DNA of 9,988 bases, taken from contig JAFRMD010000121.1 of NCBI GenBank assembly GCA_017430835.1, forward strand, positions 1-9,988, in the 5' to 3' direction. The DNA comes from Methanosphaera sp. (GTDB lineage Archaea; Methanobacteriota; Methanobacteria; Methanobacteriales; Methanobacteriaceae). The position numbers and the translations under genes were made by a program. This document shows, in pieces, positions 1 through 7,704 of the stretch. Every line of letters begins with the position of its first letter. Position 1 is the stretch's first letter. Below the pieces are notes generated by a model. It was not told the DNA's origin. It searched no databases and saw only the letters and a program-made list of their open reading frames with translations.

Positions 1-99
1 AAAAAAAATGAGTAATACTTTTTTGTATTAAAAAATCATTTATGCCAAGTCTCAGTCACTAGAACAATGAATTAAATAAAACGACAGGACCATAATATT

Positions 100-1482
100 A
101 TGAATGACAATCAAAGCAATAAGAATGTAGAATTAATGAGGTGAAAACCTGAAACTGCAGTAAAAAGATTATCCATTCCCATTACAATATCAATGCTTTT
201 AACAGCTTCCTATAATATCATTGATGGTTTCTGGGTAGTGGGACTTGGTCCTGAGGCAATAGCGGGGATAGGTTTTGTAAATCCCATATTCATGATACTC
301 GTTGGAGTAAGCATGGGATTGGGAAGTGGAGCAACAAGCAGTATCAGCCGTTTTATTGGAGCAAATAATAGGACTGGGGCAAGTCAGTCTGCAGAACATA
401 CAATACTAATATTAGCCATATTCTCCATATTATTAACAATACTTTTAACGGCATTGCTTAAACCATTATTGGTACTCTATGGTGCAAGTGGACAGTCACT
501 AACTGAAGCATTAAACTATGGAACTCCACTATTTTTGGGATTGACTGGTTTCATGTTTGCAAACGGAGCAACAGGAATTCTCAGGGGAGAAGGAGATATG
601 AAGCGTTCCATGTATGCCATGATAGTAACAGTAGTGTTAAATGCAATATTGGATCCTATATTTATTTACGTACTAAACTTTGGTTCTAGTGGAGCGGCTC
701 TTGCAACAATAATTAGTTCATTCGTATCGGCAATAATAATCATGTACTGGATACTGGTAAAAAGGGATACCTATGTTGATGTGAAATTTCAGGATTTCAA
801 GTTAAAACTTGGAATAATATGGGACATTTTAAAGGTGGGCATTCCAGCATCACTTGATATAATCCTCTTAAGTGTTGCATTAAGCATGTACCTGGTATTC
901 ATTTCAATGCTGGGCGGGGATAATGGTGTTGCGGCTTTTTCATCAGGTCAAAGATTATATTTCTTTGCAATAATGCCCTTAAGTGCAATTGGCACTGCGG
1001 TAACGGCCGTAGCGGGAAGTGCATATGGTGCCAAAAATGAGGAGTATCTCTCCAGAACACACATTTACGGTTCAAAAATTAGCATCATATTTGGAGCGGT
1101 TTTGACGTTAATCTTTGTAATCTTTGCCGTACCATTGGCCACAATCTTTGCCTACACACCTGAAACGGCAGTATTGGTGCCTATTATCGTAAGCTTTTTA
1201 CAGGTTGCAACATTATGTCTTCCATTGACCGGAGCCGGAATGGCTTCAAGTTACTTCTACCAGGGTATTGGCCAGGGCATTATAAGCTTGGCATGGACAG
1301 TAATAAGGGAGATAATATGTGCAAACATTTTAATTTATGTCTTTGGAATATTCCTGGGTTGGGGCTTGATGGGAGTATGGTTTGGTCTGGCTCTTGGAAG
1401 AGCAGTGGCAGGTGCATTGAATTTTGCATATGCAAGATATACAATAGGGAAGTTGACTAAGAAGTTTGGTGACAATTATTGA
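100..1482 (+). pseudogene. MATE-family exporter gene interrupted by an in-frame TGA at codon 15
   Basis: MATE exporters extrude cationic drugs or metabolites across the cytoplasmic membrane using a Na+ or H+ gradient; the substrate here is unknown. The frame opens at ATG 100 and encodes MNDNQSNKNVELMR, then TGA at 142-144, then KPETAVKRLSIPITIS running straight into the 429-residue ORF that begins at ATG 193. Related exporters read RGxP at this point, as expected if a GGA codon became TGA. Restored, the protein would be 460 residues, a normal MATE length. The restored numbering puts Asp42 (motif NIID) in TM1 and Asp185 (motif LDP) in TM5, matching by memory Asp41 and Asp184 of the archaeal PfMATE. 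The motif LRGEGD precedes TM5. The remainder is intact to the stop. Starting at Met193 would lose about half of TM1 and has no Shine-Dalgarno motif. A weak AGGA lies ten bases before ATG 100. A sequencing error is possible. Confidence 0.8.
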
Positions 1483-1509
1483 GTGATTTGCTGGTAATTA
1501 TCATAAAGG

Positions 1510-1520
1510 TTTAATATATA
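1510..1520 (+). promoter_or_regulatory. TATA box of the first zinc-ribbon/TM2 gene
   Basis: The sequence TTTAATATATA fits the archaeal TATA consensus and lies about 49-59 bases before the start codon. Transcription would then begin near 1540, leaving a leader of about 28 bases that contains the Shine-Dalgarno motif. It suggests that the gene does not depend on readthrough from the broken MATE gene. Confidence 0.55.
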
Positions 1521-1568
1521 TGATGGATAATAATTTAATTAGTAACTACTTCTTGGAGGTGAAAAATG

Positions 1569-2102
1569 ATGAAAAGATGTCAAAACTGTGGACTAGAAAA
1601 TGAAGATCAGGCAAAATTCTGTTCATCATGTGGAAGTGATTTGCAAAACATTAAACCTGCTTCACAATTTGATTTTAACCCTAACAAGGACAGCTCCTAT
1701 CAACAACAGGATTATAACCAGTCAAATCAGTCACAAAACTATCAAAATCAGGATATTACATTCCAAGAACAAAGTTATCGACCAGCAAATCAAAAGAATG
1801 TTTGGATAGCAATAATAATGGACGTAATTGGTGGAATGCTTCTTTATTTCCTATGTGGAATAGGACAGATATACCTTGGCTTAACAAAAAGAGGAGTGGT
1901 ATTATGTCTGGTAGGACTGCTAGTTACCATAATAAATATTGTCATAGTTCTTTTAATTGATAATGTTTTCGGTACTTTAATTACTCTGATACTTGGAATA
2001 GCATTGGTTGCTTACAGTGTATATGATGCATATCAATGTACTAATGCAATCAATGAAGGAAGACCCGTACCGTTATTGTTCGGTTCTCTAGACTATCAAT
2101 AA
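1569..2102 (+). CDS. Zinc-ribbon and TM2-domain membrane protein
   Basis: The protein has 177 residues. It begins with a zinc ribbon, CxxC-x10-CxxC (cysteines 4, 7, 18 and 21), expected to bind one zinc ion in the cytoplasm. A linker rich in Gln, Asn, Ser and Tyr follows (about 27-75). Next comes a TM2-type membrane domain (about 79-157) with the motif FLCGIGQIYLG and a KRG turn between helices. The function of TM2 proteins in archaea is not established. Two start codons lie in tandem at 1566 and 1569. I chose 1569 because it sits 6 bases after GGAGGTGA (1555-1562), and because the paralogue at 7705 starts at exactly the aligned residue with the same spacing; starting at 1566 adds one Met. 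By hand count, 45 of about 97 ungapped positions in the TM2 region are identical to the paralogue. It lies 86 bases downstream of the MATE stop. Confidence is high for domains and low for role. Confidence 0.88.
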   Translation: MKRCQNCGLENEDQAKFCSSCGSDLQNIKPASQFDFNPNKDSSYQQQDYNQSNQSQNYQNQDITFQEQSYRPANQKNVWIAIIMDVIGGMLLYFLCGIGQIYLGLTKRGVVLCLVGLLVTIINIVIVLLIDNVFGTLITLILGIALVAYSVYDAYQCTNAINEGRPVPLLFGSLDYQ

Positions 2103-2110
2103 TCCCCTAA

Positions 2111-2125
2111 TTTTTCTTATTTTTT
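2111..2125 (+). terminator. T-run terminator
   Basis: Two closely spaced T-tracts (TTTTT, then TTTTTT) begin 9 bases after the stop codon of the zinc-ribbon/TM2 gene, on the coding strand. Archaeal RNA polymerase terminates on such tracts without needing a hairpin. Confidence 0.55.
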
Positions 2126-2206
2126 GAAATAATGTTTTATTTACTTACAATTCTATTTTTTTAGCGTCATCACTTTCTTTTCAAATATTTATTTAACATT
2201 GTTATG

Positions 2207-2253
2207 TGGATTTGATTCCATTTTTTTAATACTTTTTTTGGATTTGATTCCAT
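2207..2253. repeat. 15-bp direct repeat, two copies
   Basis: TGGATTTGATTCCAT occurs exactly at 2207-2221 and again at 2239-2253, separated by 17 T-rich bases. The second copy ends 7 bases before the first codon at which similarity to the ATPase family becomes recognisable (2261). It may mark the endpoint of a deletion or the scar of an excised element, but two copies in AT-rich DNA do not prove either. Confidence 0.6.
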
Positions 2254-2260
2254 ATTTTAT

Positions 2261-2992
2261 ATCAATCTTGAATGGCAACGATATGTTCAATATGGAACAT
2301 TACCCTTTGGATTAGGTCAAAAACCTCTAGAAGTAGTTCAGGAAACATTGGATATGAATGATAGAATAATAGATAAAGATCTTCTTCTAATAGATTCATT
2401 CAAAGACAAAACAAGAAAATCCAGTTATCCCCTGATAAAACAGTTAGCAATGCAAAAAGTGGGTAAAAAAAATTACAACTCTCTGGCAAACATAGTGGAT
2501 ATCGATTCAAAAACTGTGAAAAATCTTCTAGAGGCACTAGAAAATACTGAACTAATATTTTCTATAGACTCCTATGAATCATCAGCAAGTGGAGAAAGAA
2601 AAGCATCTGAATATTACTTTTTAGCAACACAAATCAAGGCAGCATATTTCATAACAAACGGGGATGTATCTAATGATTACAGGCAGTACATGGGTATTTT
2701 ATTAGAAAATTTAGTTGCAACATCGTTATATAAGTTGCAAAAGAATTATAATGATGGATTTGGAGTATATTATGATAGCAGAAAAGGAAGAGTGGATTTT
2801 ATTATCAAATCATTCAATCAAAAAGCTGTGCCAATAGAAGTTGGAATAGGAAAAAAAAATAAGAAACAAATAACAAAGGCTATCAACAAGTATAACTCCG
2901 ATTATGGAATAGTTATTTCAAACAAGACAGATTATATCACTAAAGATGAAAATGTAATATTTGTACCGGCAATAACCTTTTCATTGATATGA
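2261..2992 (+). pseudogene. C-terminal remnant of an archaeal AAA ATPase (DUF4143-type)
   Basis: An open frame from 2348 (TTG) encodes 214 residues, but the same frame reads family-like sequence upstream from 2261 (EWQRYVQYGTLPFGLG), typical of the linker after the ATPase domain in archaeal P-loop ATPases. No Walker A or B motif is present and the frame closes at TGA 2213, so roughly 200 N-terminal residues are missing. In numbering from TTG 2348, a winged-helix region spans about 23-75. A PD-(D/E)XK-like domain spans about 115-214, with ENL near 120, Asp150 (RVDFII) and Glu164 (IEVGIGKK). The usual E-x-K is replaced by E-V-G followed by GKK, so nuclease activity is doubtful. Whole members of the family have about 400-470 residues, from memory. 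No convincing promoter is seen and only a weak AGGA precedes the TTG. A short expressed protein cannot be excluded. The downstream frame is undamaged, which suggests that the loss was recent. Confidence 0.68.
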
Positions 2993-3008
2993 TATTCCTG
3001 CCCTCTCA

Positions 3009-3014
3009 TTTTTT
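3009..3014 (+). terminator. Possible T-run terminator
   Basis: A run of six T residues lies 17 bases after the stop of the ATPase remnant. The evidence is weak, because such runs are common in this AT-rich sequence. Confidence 0.25.
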
Positions 3015-3274
3015 ATTGATTATTGCTTCATTTATGTATTCATTTGTATATTGAACAATGAATTTATTCAAAAAAGAGCAGTATTAACACTAACATTAAT
3101 GCCGTAATGATAAAAGAAAATATAAAAATCATACACTAAATGTAGTGCTTATATTACTTAATAAACAAATCTGACATCATACTAACTTTATTTCTATCTT
3201 TAAAAGTTGGTAATGATTAATAATAACTTCAAATAAATTAAATATTAATCAAAATCTAACAGGAGGGGTATAAT

Positions 3275-5059
3275 ATGGACATTAAGAAGATATTCATAAT
3301 ATCTTTAATCCTAATGTTACTCTTTGTTCCAACATCATTTGCAGCCAATGGAGATTTTAAAATTCCATCGGCAATAAAGGACGTAACAGTAAATGATGAC
3401 GGTTCGGTGTTTATCTCTGAACAGATAACCTATGTCATAGAAGGAAGTGTAAATGGAACATACCGAGAAATTCCAATAGAAAGAAATCAAACGATTAGAA
3501 ACATATCCGTAGATACTCCAGGATATTATAATGATTTGCAAATATTGAATGGATATACCAGAAAAACCATTAAAGTATGGCTTTATTCAGATAAGGAAAA
3601 GACCAAGAAAGTAGAGGATGCAACAGTTAAGGTAACATACAACTACACGATAGATAAGGGTGTAAGAATATACAATGACGTGGCCGATGTACAGTACATG
3701 ACATGGGGTAGTGAATGGAAGTCAGGAGTAGACCGCTTGGAATCCAACATACACATTCCGGGCAGTTACAAAAACACACAATACTGGAACAACCCCGAAG
3801 ACCATGTTGTTTCAAGCAACTGGACAAACGACAATACATTAACAACAAAACTGGAAAACATTCCTCAAAAAACATTGTTTGAACAACGTATATTAATGCC
3901 AACCAGTTACTTCAAAAGCACAAGACATGCTCAGGTAATAAATCAAGATGCAAAGGCACTAATTGAGGCAGACCAGAAGAAGTATCAGGATGAAAGAAAT
4001 CAAAGAAATCTCGTTTCAAACATAATATATGGAATATATTCCTTGCTATTGGCTATACCACTGGCAATATATGGCCTATTTGGAAGGGAACCTAAAATAG
4101 ATTATGATGCTGAGTATGAGTATGATCTTCCGGATGATTCAACACCAATGCAGGTAAATCTGATAGTGGTGGGAAATGTTGGCCAACTGGATAAAAATTC
4201 CATCTCTACCAAAATATTGGATCTGATTGAAAGAAAATACTATACAATCGTCAAAAACGATGACTATGACACAGTAATCAAAGAATCAGAAAAGGACACA
4301 TCACAACTTAAAACCTATGAACGAACATTAATGAAATATCTCTCAAACTATGCTGTAGATGGTGAAATATCATTCAATTATCTAAGCAAAAAATATGATC
4401 CTATAGGTGTTAATAAATTGGAAGGGGTATTGAAAGAACAGATAAAAGAGGAAGTGCCTAATTCACTGATAGAAAAATACTTTGACAATAAGGGTGCAAG
4501 ACTATTTAATCTTATCTCAAAGTTATGGGTAATTATAGCCATACTACTATTTATTATAGCTATAGTTGGTCTAACACGGGTGATGGACGTACCTAGTGGA
4601 CTGGCAACGGTAATAATTGTTGGAACCGTAGCACTTATCATGGAAGCCATTGCAGTATATGTTATTCCAAACACGTCAGCTGGAAGATGGACGCCAGAAG
4701 GAAAAAAATACCATGACAGATGGAAAAACTTTGAAAAATACTTGAAGGATTTCAGTTTAATTAATGAACAGCCACCAAAATCAGTGGCCGTATGGGGAAA
4801 ATATCTTGTATATGCCGCAGCACTTGGATGTGCAGATGAAGCAACAAAAAACATGAAACAGTACTTCAGTGCCAGAGAAATGTCTGATGTACTGGAAACT
4901 TCGGATGTTACTGAATTTGCTTATCATGGTGGATTGCATCATATGGAAACATCATTCGTATCACTATCAAGCAGTGACAGTGATTCCAGTGGGGGATCAG
5001 ATTCAATCGGAAGCAGTGGTGGTGGAGGATTTGGTGGTGGTGGAGGTGGAACCTTCTAG
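3275..5059 (+). CDS. DUF2207 family membrane protein
   Basis: This 594-residue protein matches the DUF2207 architecture, whose biochemical role is unknown. A signal peptide spans 1-23 (cleavage after SFA). An outside domain (about 24-246) holds the characteristic start KDVTVNDDGSVFISEQITY and five NxS/T sequons (Asn 60, 71, 76, 123 and 182). TM1 is at about 247-270, followed by a cytoplasmic domain (271-411) that begins EYEYDLPDDSTPMQVN. A pair of membrane helices lies at about 412-433 and 442-464. A cytoplasmic segment contains the family motif WGKYLVYAAALG (507-518). The tail from about 565 is Ser/Asp-rich and then glycine-rich, ending GGGGFGGGGGGTF, which is common in this family. The start at ATG 3275 is supported by AGGAGGGG at 3261-3268, 6 bases before the start codon. 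The gene stands alone between T-run terminators. I saw no clear TATA box at the proper distance. Confidence 0.9.
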   Translation: MDIKKIFIISLILMLLFVPTSFAANGDFKIPSAIKDVTVNDDGSVFISEQITYVIEGSVNGTYREIPIERNQTIRNISVDTPGYYNDLQILNGYTRKTIKVWLYSDKEKTKKVEDATVKVTYNYTIDKGVRIYNDVADVQYMTWGSEWKSGVDRLESNIHIPGSYKNTQYWNNPEDHVVSSNWTNDNTLTTKLENIPQKTLFEQRILMPTSYFKSTRHAQVINQDAKALIEADQKKYQDERNQRNLVSNIIYGIYSLLLAIPLAIYGLFGREPKIDYDAEYEYDLPDDSTPMQVNLIVVGNVGQLDKNSISTKILDLIERKYYTIVKNDDYDTVIKESEKDTSQLKTYERTLMKYLSNYAVDGEISFNYLSKKYDPIGVNKLEGVLKEQIKEEVPNSLIEKYFDNKGARLFNLISKLWVIIAILLFIIAIVGLTRVMDVPSGLATVIIVGTVALIMEAIAVYVIPNTSAGRWTPEGKKYHDRWKNFEKYLKDFSLINEQPPKSVAVWGKYLVYAAALGCADEATKNMKQYFSAREMSDVLETSDVTEFAYHGGLHHMETSFVSLSSSDSDSSGGSDSIGSSGGGGFGGGGGGTF

Positions 5060-5086
5060 CCACACCATTAATAACCCCTCATATTT

Positions 5087-5099
5087 CATTATTTTTTTT
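5087..5099 (+). terminator. T-run terminator after the DUF2207 gene
   Basis: A TT-CATTA segment followed by eight consecutive T residues lies about 30 bases beyond the stop codon, in the coding-strand sense expected for archaeal termination. Confidence 0.5.
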
Positions 5100-5145
5100 A
5101 CATAATTCTAAAGCATTAAAAGGAATAATAATTAGTTATTTGTGA

Positions 5146-5216
5146 AAAAATAGTATCATTATAAAAAAACCCGATTTAAGACTATAAAAAATGTGCTTAA
5201 AAAAAATACTATTTTT
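5146..5216. repeat. 11-bp inverted repeat in the intergenic region
   Basis: AAAAATAGTAT (5146-5156) is an exact reverse complement of ATACTATTTTT (5206-5216), with 49 bases between them. A shorter pair, TTTAAG (5175-5180) and CTTAAA (5196-5201), lies inside. It could form a weak stem or an operator, but it is AT-rich and may be chance. Confidence 0.35.
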
Positions 5217-5293
5217 AACTTACTTTTGTGCACATATTCACTTTTTTAAATAAAATGCCATCAAAATCTTTTATTTTGTATTGGTTATGGTGG

Positions 5294-5304
5294 TTAAATA
5301 TATA
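5294..5304 (+). promoter_or_regulatory. TATA box of the acidic secreted protein gene
   Basis: TTAAATATATA lies about 50-60 bases before the TTG start, placing transcription initiation near 5325 with a leader of about 30 bases that includes the AGGTGA motif at 5343-5348. Confidence 0.6.
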
Positions 5305-5353
5305 TAGTCTTATATTCAAAGCATTACACATATCATAAGAAAAGGTGATATGA

Positions 5354-5869
5354 TTGAAAATATATAAAATATTGGCATTAAGTTTAATATTAATGGCAGT
5401 CCTTGCAGGTTTAACAGCATTAAGTGCTGCAGACGAGTCAAAAGGTACTGTTATGGGTAAAACGTTAGTTAATGGTAAGTTAACCATAGATGAAGTATCA
5501 TTCAACATACCTGAAGGCTATAATTCAGTAGAAAGTGACACTGATACGACACATACAGATGATGATGGTGAAGTTGATCATGAAGATATTGATGGCAATC
5601 CTGTTGACGCATCAATGTCAGAAGAGTTCAAAAACAGTGCCGGCGATGAATTAGACATAAAGGTAGGTATCAAAGCAAACAATGCAAAAATTGAAAAAAT
5701 CAATCTTGCAGGTGCTGAACAAAAGAACATTGCTGGTAAAGACGGTTATTTACTTAAAGAAGTTGATGACGGTAAAGAAAAATACAAATTTGAATACTTA
5801 CAAGATGGTAAATTAGTAAAAATCGTAGCAAATAGTGAAGATACCATCAATAAGGTAATATCACAATAA
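5354..5869 (+). CDS. Small acidic secreted protein, function unknown
   Basis: I do not recognise a named family. The 171-residue protein has a clear signal peptide (1-25, MKIYKILALSLILMAVLAGL, cleavage near ALSA). The mature part starts with a segment containing FNIPEGY (50-56). A very acidic stretch follows at about 57-85, rich in Asp, Glu and Thr. A C-terminal part (about 100-171) alternates charged and hydrophobic residues, with the pattern KFEYLQDGKLVKIVA that suggests beta strands. It contains no NxS/T sequon, unlike the other predicted exported proteins nearby. The start is TTG at 5354, set by AGGTGA at 5343-5348 with a 5-base spacer. The nearby ATG at 5350 is in another frame and closes after five codons. 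It appears to be monocistronic, with its own TATA box and T-run terminator. It probably resides in or near the cell wall, by inference from the signal peptide only. Confidence 0.82.
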   Translation: MKIYKILALSLILMAVLAGLTALSAADESKGTVMGKTLVNGKLTIDEVSFNIPEGYNSVESDTDTTHTDDDGEVDHEDIDGNPVDASMSEEFKNSAGDELDIKVGIKANNAKIEKINLAGAEQKNIAGKDGYLLKEVDDGKEKYKFEYLQDGKLVKIVANSEDTINKVISQ

Positions 5870-5906
5870 ACTGATTGGATATTGTCTATCTTTAACCTCC
5901 TCATAA

Positions 5907-5922
5907 TTTTTTATATTTTTTT
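5907..5922 (+). terminator. T-run terminator after the acidic secreted protein gene
   Basis: TTTTTT, then ATA, then TTTTTTT occurs about 40 bases after the stop codon on the coding strand, a typical archaeal termination signal. Confidence 0.55.
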
Positions 5923-6109
5923 AACTTGGATAATTGAAATATTAATAGTATCTTAGTATTGTTCATTAATTCTAAAACGAGATTAAAACATTAATTTGAG
6001 TATTTCTCATATTTTGCTCAAAGTAAGGTTTTCTACAGAGCCAGTTTATTAAGTTAAATGAAATTATTGGATGAAGGGATATGATTAATTAAAGGTGATC
6101 TATTCAAAC

Positions 6110-6116
6110 AAAAAAA
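6110..6116 (-). terminator. T-run terminator of the minus-strand MATE gene
   Basis: Seven A residues on the plus strand give seven T residues on the minus strand, 19 bases beyond the MATE stop codon. This fits termination of the minus-strand transcript before it meets the convergent gene. Confidence 0.45.
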
Positions 6117-6135
6117 TTAGTAATGGTGGAGAAGA

Positions 6136-7509
6136 TTAATTGTTTTTGTGTTTAAATTGTTTCAATTCCATATTTTCCTTCTCAATCAGTTCATCCATCT
6201 TATTAATTCCTTTCAACATATCCCTTACAAGGATATAATAAACAATGGCCAATACTATTTCAGCCGTTATTATTCCAACAAGAACACAGGATCCTGAAGT
6301 TAAAATTGGAGCAAGGATTGTAACCAGCACAATCTCGGAAATAATTGTTATAAGTGATAATATTAGCGAATGATAGCTTTTTCCCAATCCATCCAATACC
6401 TTATTTGACATTGTTGTCACTTCTTGACAAGGCAATATGATAAAAGCCGCAAGTGCAATGAAAAATATTTCAGTTCCAGCATTTGTTACAGAGAATAAAG
6501 CATAGACATAATCTCTTATAAAGAAGAACACCAGTGTAGTAATCAGTACAAGTATTACTGAAATTTTAATGGAGTAGGCATACATTTGTTTTAGTTCGTC
6601 AATTTTGTTTGCTCCAAACAACTGTCCACTAATGGTAACCAATGCTTTTCCGAAAGCTTTTTGAGGAGAAATCATAAGTGATTCTATTTTTATGGATGTT
6701 GAATAAAGCAATATTCCAAGCTGTCCAAGCTGTTGAATTAATATTCTGTTAATGTACATCATTGCAAAACTCCATACTACATTCATCAGAAAATCAGGTA
6801 CTGCAACCACAAGAATTTCATATACAAGACCCGGCTTAAAATATTTGAAATTCAAGACAACCTCTGATTTTCCACTTAAATACCAGTATAGGAAATAAAC
6901 TACGGATATTAATGCGGATATTATTGAAGCGTATGCTGCACCACTAATTCCCATATCTAATACAAAGATTAGTATAGGATCCAGGATTAAATTCAATACG
7001 TTTGTTGCTATAAGCAGAATTGTTGGAGTTCTAGTGTTTCCCTCTGCTTGAAGAGTACTGGAAAAGAGTGTTGAAAACAGGAACGTAAATGAAAATATGA
7101 ACATTGGAGTCAAATATGCTAATGCCAGGTCAACTGAAGTAGTAATGTTCATGAAACGTAATATATCCTTCAAAAAGAACGTGCTTATTAAAATGATTGC
7201 TGTTATTATGATACCTGCTACAATGGCATGTAGGATGGAATTATATGTACCTTTCAAGTCGTTTTCTCCCAGTTCTCTTGAAATTATTGAATTGGTACCT
7301 GTTCCAATAGCTTCACCAAAACCTGTTATTAACGTAATTAAAGGTGCTACAACTCCTACTGCAAATAATGCTTCCGGACTTATTTTTGATACCCAGAACA
7401 TGTCTACTATCGTATATCCGGCATGAAATAATGTAAGAAGAATAAGGGGAGTGGCTAGTTTAAAAAATGCACCCTTAGGATTAGAAAGTATATCAATATT
7501 TTTTGTCAT
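6136..7509 (-). CDS. MATE-family multidrug/Na+ (or H+) antiporter
   Basis: This 457-residue protein is of normal MATE length with twelve predicted membrane helices in two six-helix bundles. It should export cationic organic compounds in exchange for Na+ or H+; the natural substrate cannot be read from sequence. Visible family signatures are the N-terminal LSNPKGAFFKLATPLI, Asp36 in TM1 (TIVDMFWV), GTGTNSIISRELGEND (69-84), LQAEGNTRTP (153-162) and Asp177 in LILDP. Asp36 and Asp177 align with the cation-site aspartates of archaeal PfMATE. The C-terminus is a short charged cytoplasmic tail (about 434-457). The start ATG at 7507-7509 has no AGGTGA motif before it, unlike most neighbours. TATA-like segments near 7527-7556 would give a very short or absent leader. 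It is clearly diverged from the broken MATE at 100-1482, so it is not a recent copy. A zinc-ribbon/TM2 gene is transcribed divergently 195 bases away. Confidence 0.93.
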   Translation of the reverse strand: MTKNIDILSNPKGAFFKLATPLILLTLFHAGYTIVDMFWVSKISPEALFAVGVVAPLITLITGFGEAIGTGTNSIISRELGENDLKGTYNSILHAIVAGIIITAIILISTFFLKDILRFMNITTSVDLALAYLTPMFIFSFTFLFSTLFSSTLQAEGNTRTPTILLIATNVLNLILDPILIFVLDMGISGAAYASIISALISVVYFLYWYLSGKSEVVLNFKYFKPGLVYEILVVAVPDFLMNVVWSFAMMYINRILIQQLGQLGILLYSTSIKIESLMISPQKAFGKALVTISGQLFGANKIDELKQMYAYSIKISVILVLITTLVFFFIRDYVYALFSVTNAGTEIFFIALAAFIILPCQEVTTMSNKVLDGLGKSYHSLILSLITIISEIVLVTILAPILTSGSCVLVGIITAEIVLAIVYYILVRDMLKGINKMDELIEKENMELKQFKHKNN

Positions 7510-7579
7510 AGTAATATTTTTGTTTAAAAATGATAATAAATATTAGCTCATATATTAACTTAATTTTTTAGTTAAAGAA

Positions 7580-7590
7580 TACTATATATG
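7580..7590 (+). promoter_or_regulatory. Candidate TATA box of the second zinc-ribbon/TM2 gene
   Basis: TACTATATATG has the A/T pattern of an archaeal TATA box. Initiation near 7612 would leave a leader of about 90 bases before GTG 7705, long for this window. A second TATA-like site (ATATATTA, 7663-7670) is too close to the Shine-Dalgarno motif to serve it well. Confidence 0.35.
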
Positions 7591-7704
7591 GGAAAGATTT
7601 TATTATGAATTTTTTCTAAAAAGGTGTTAATAGACTTAAATTCTTATAGTAAAAGAAATAGAATATATTATAATGTTAACTCTCTAAATGGGGGGGTGAA
7701 AATA

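Noticed and set aside
142..144. Selenocysteine or other recoding at the TGA in the first MATE gene.
   Set aside because: The homologous position is normally Gly or Asn in MATE proteins, there is no visible selenocysteine element, and this group is not known to me to use selenocysteine; a nonsense mutation or sequencing error is simpler.
2207..2253. Start of a CRISPR array.
   Set aside because: Only two 15-bp copies with a 17-base T-rich gap; repeats and spacer are too short and too few, and no cas gene is nearby.
4378..4854. A 158-codon open frame on the minus strand.
   Set aside because: It lies antisense inside the DUF2207 gene, has no family resemblance and no promoter or ribosome-binding motif; it is a by-product of the coding strand composition.
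4978..5056. GGT/GGA-rich low-complexity tract that could be taken for a tandem repeat array.
   Set aside because: It encodes the glycine-rich C-terminal tail usual in DUF2207 proteins, so it is explained by the gene.
5995..6022. Inverted repeat TTTGAG / CTCAAA with a 16-base loop between convergent genes.
   Set aside because: A 6-bp AT-rich stem with a long loop is expected by chance at this base composition, and T-runs already explain termination on both strands.
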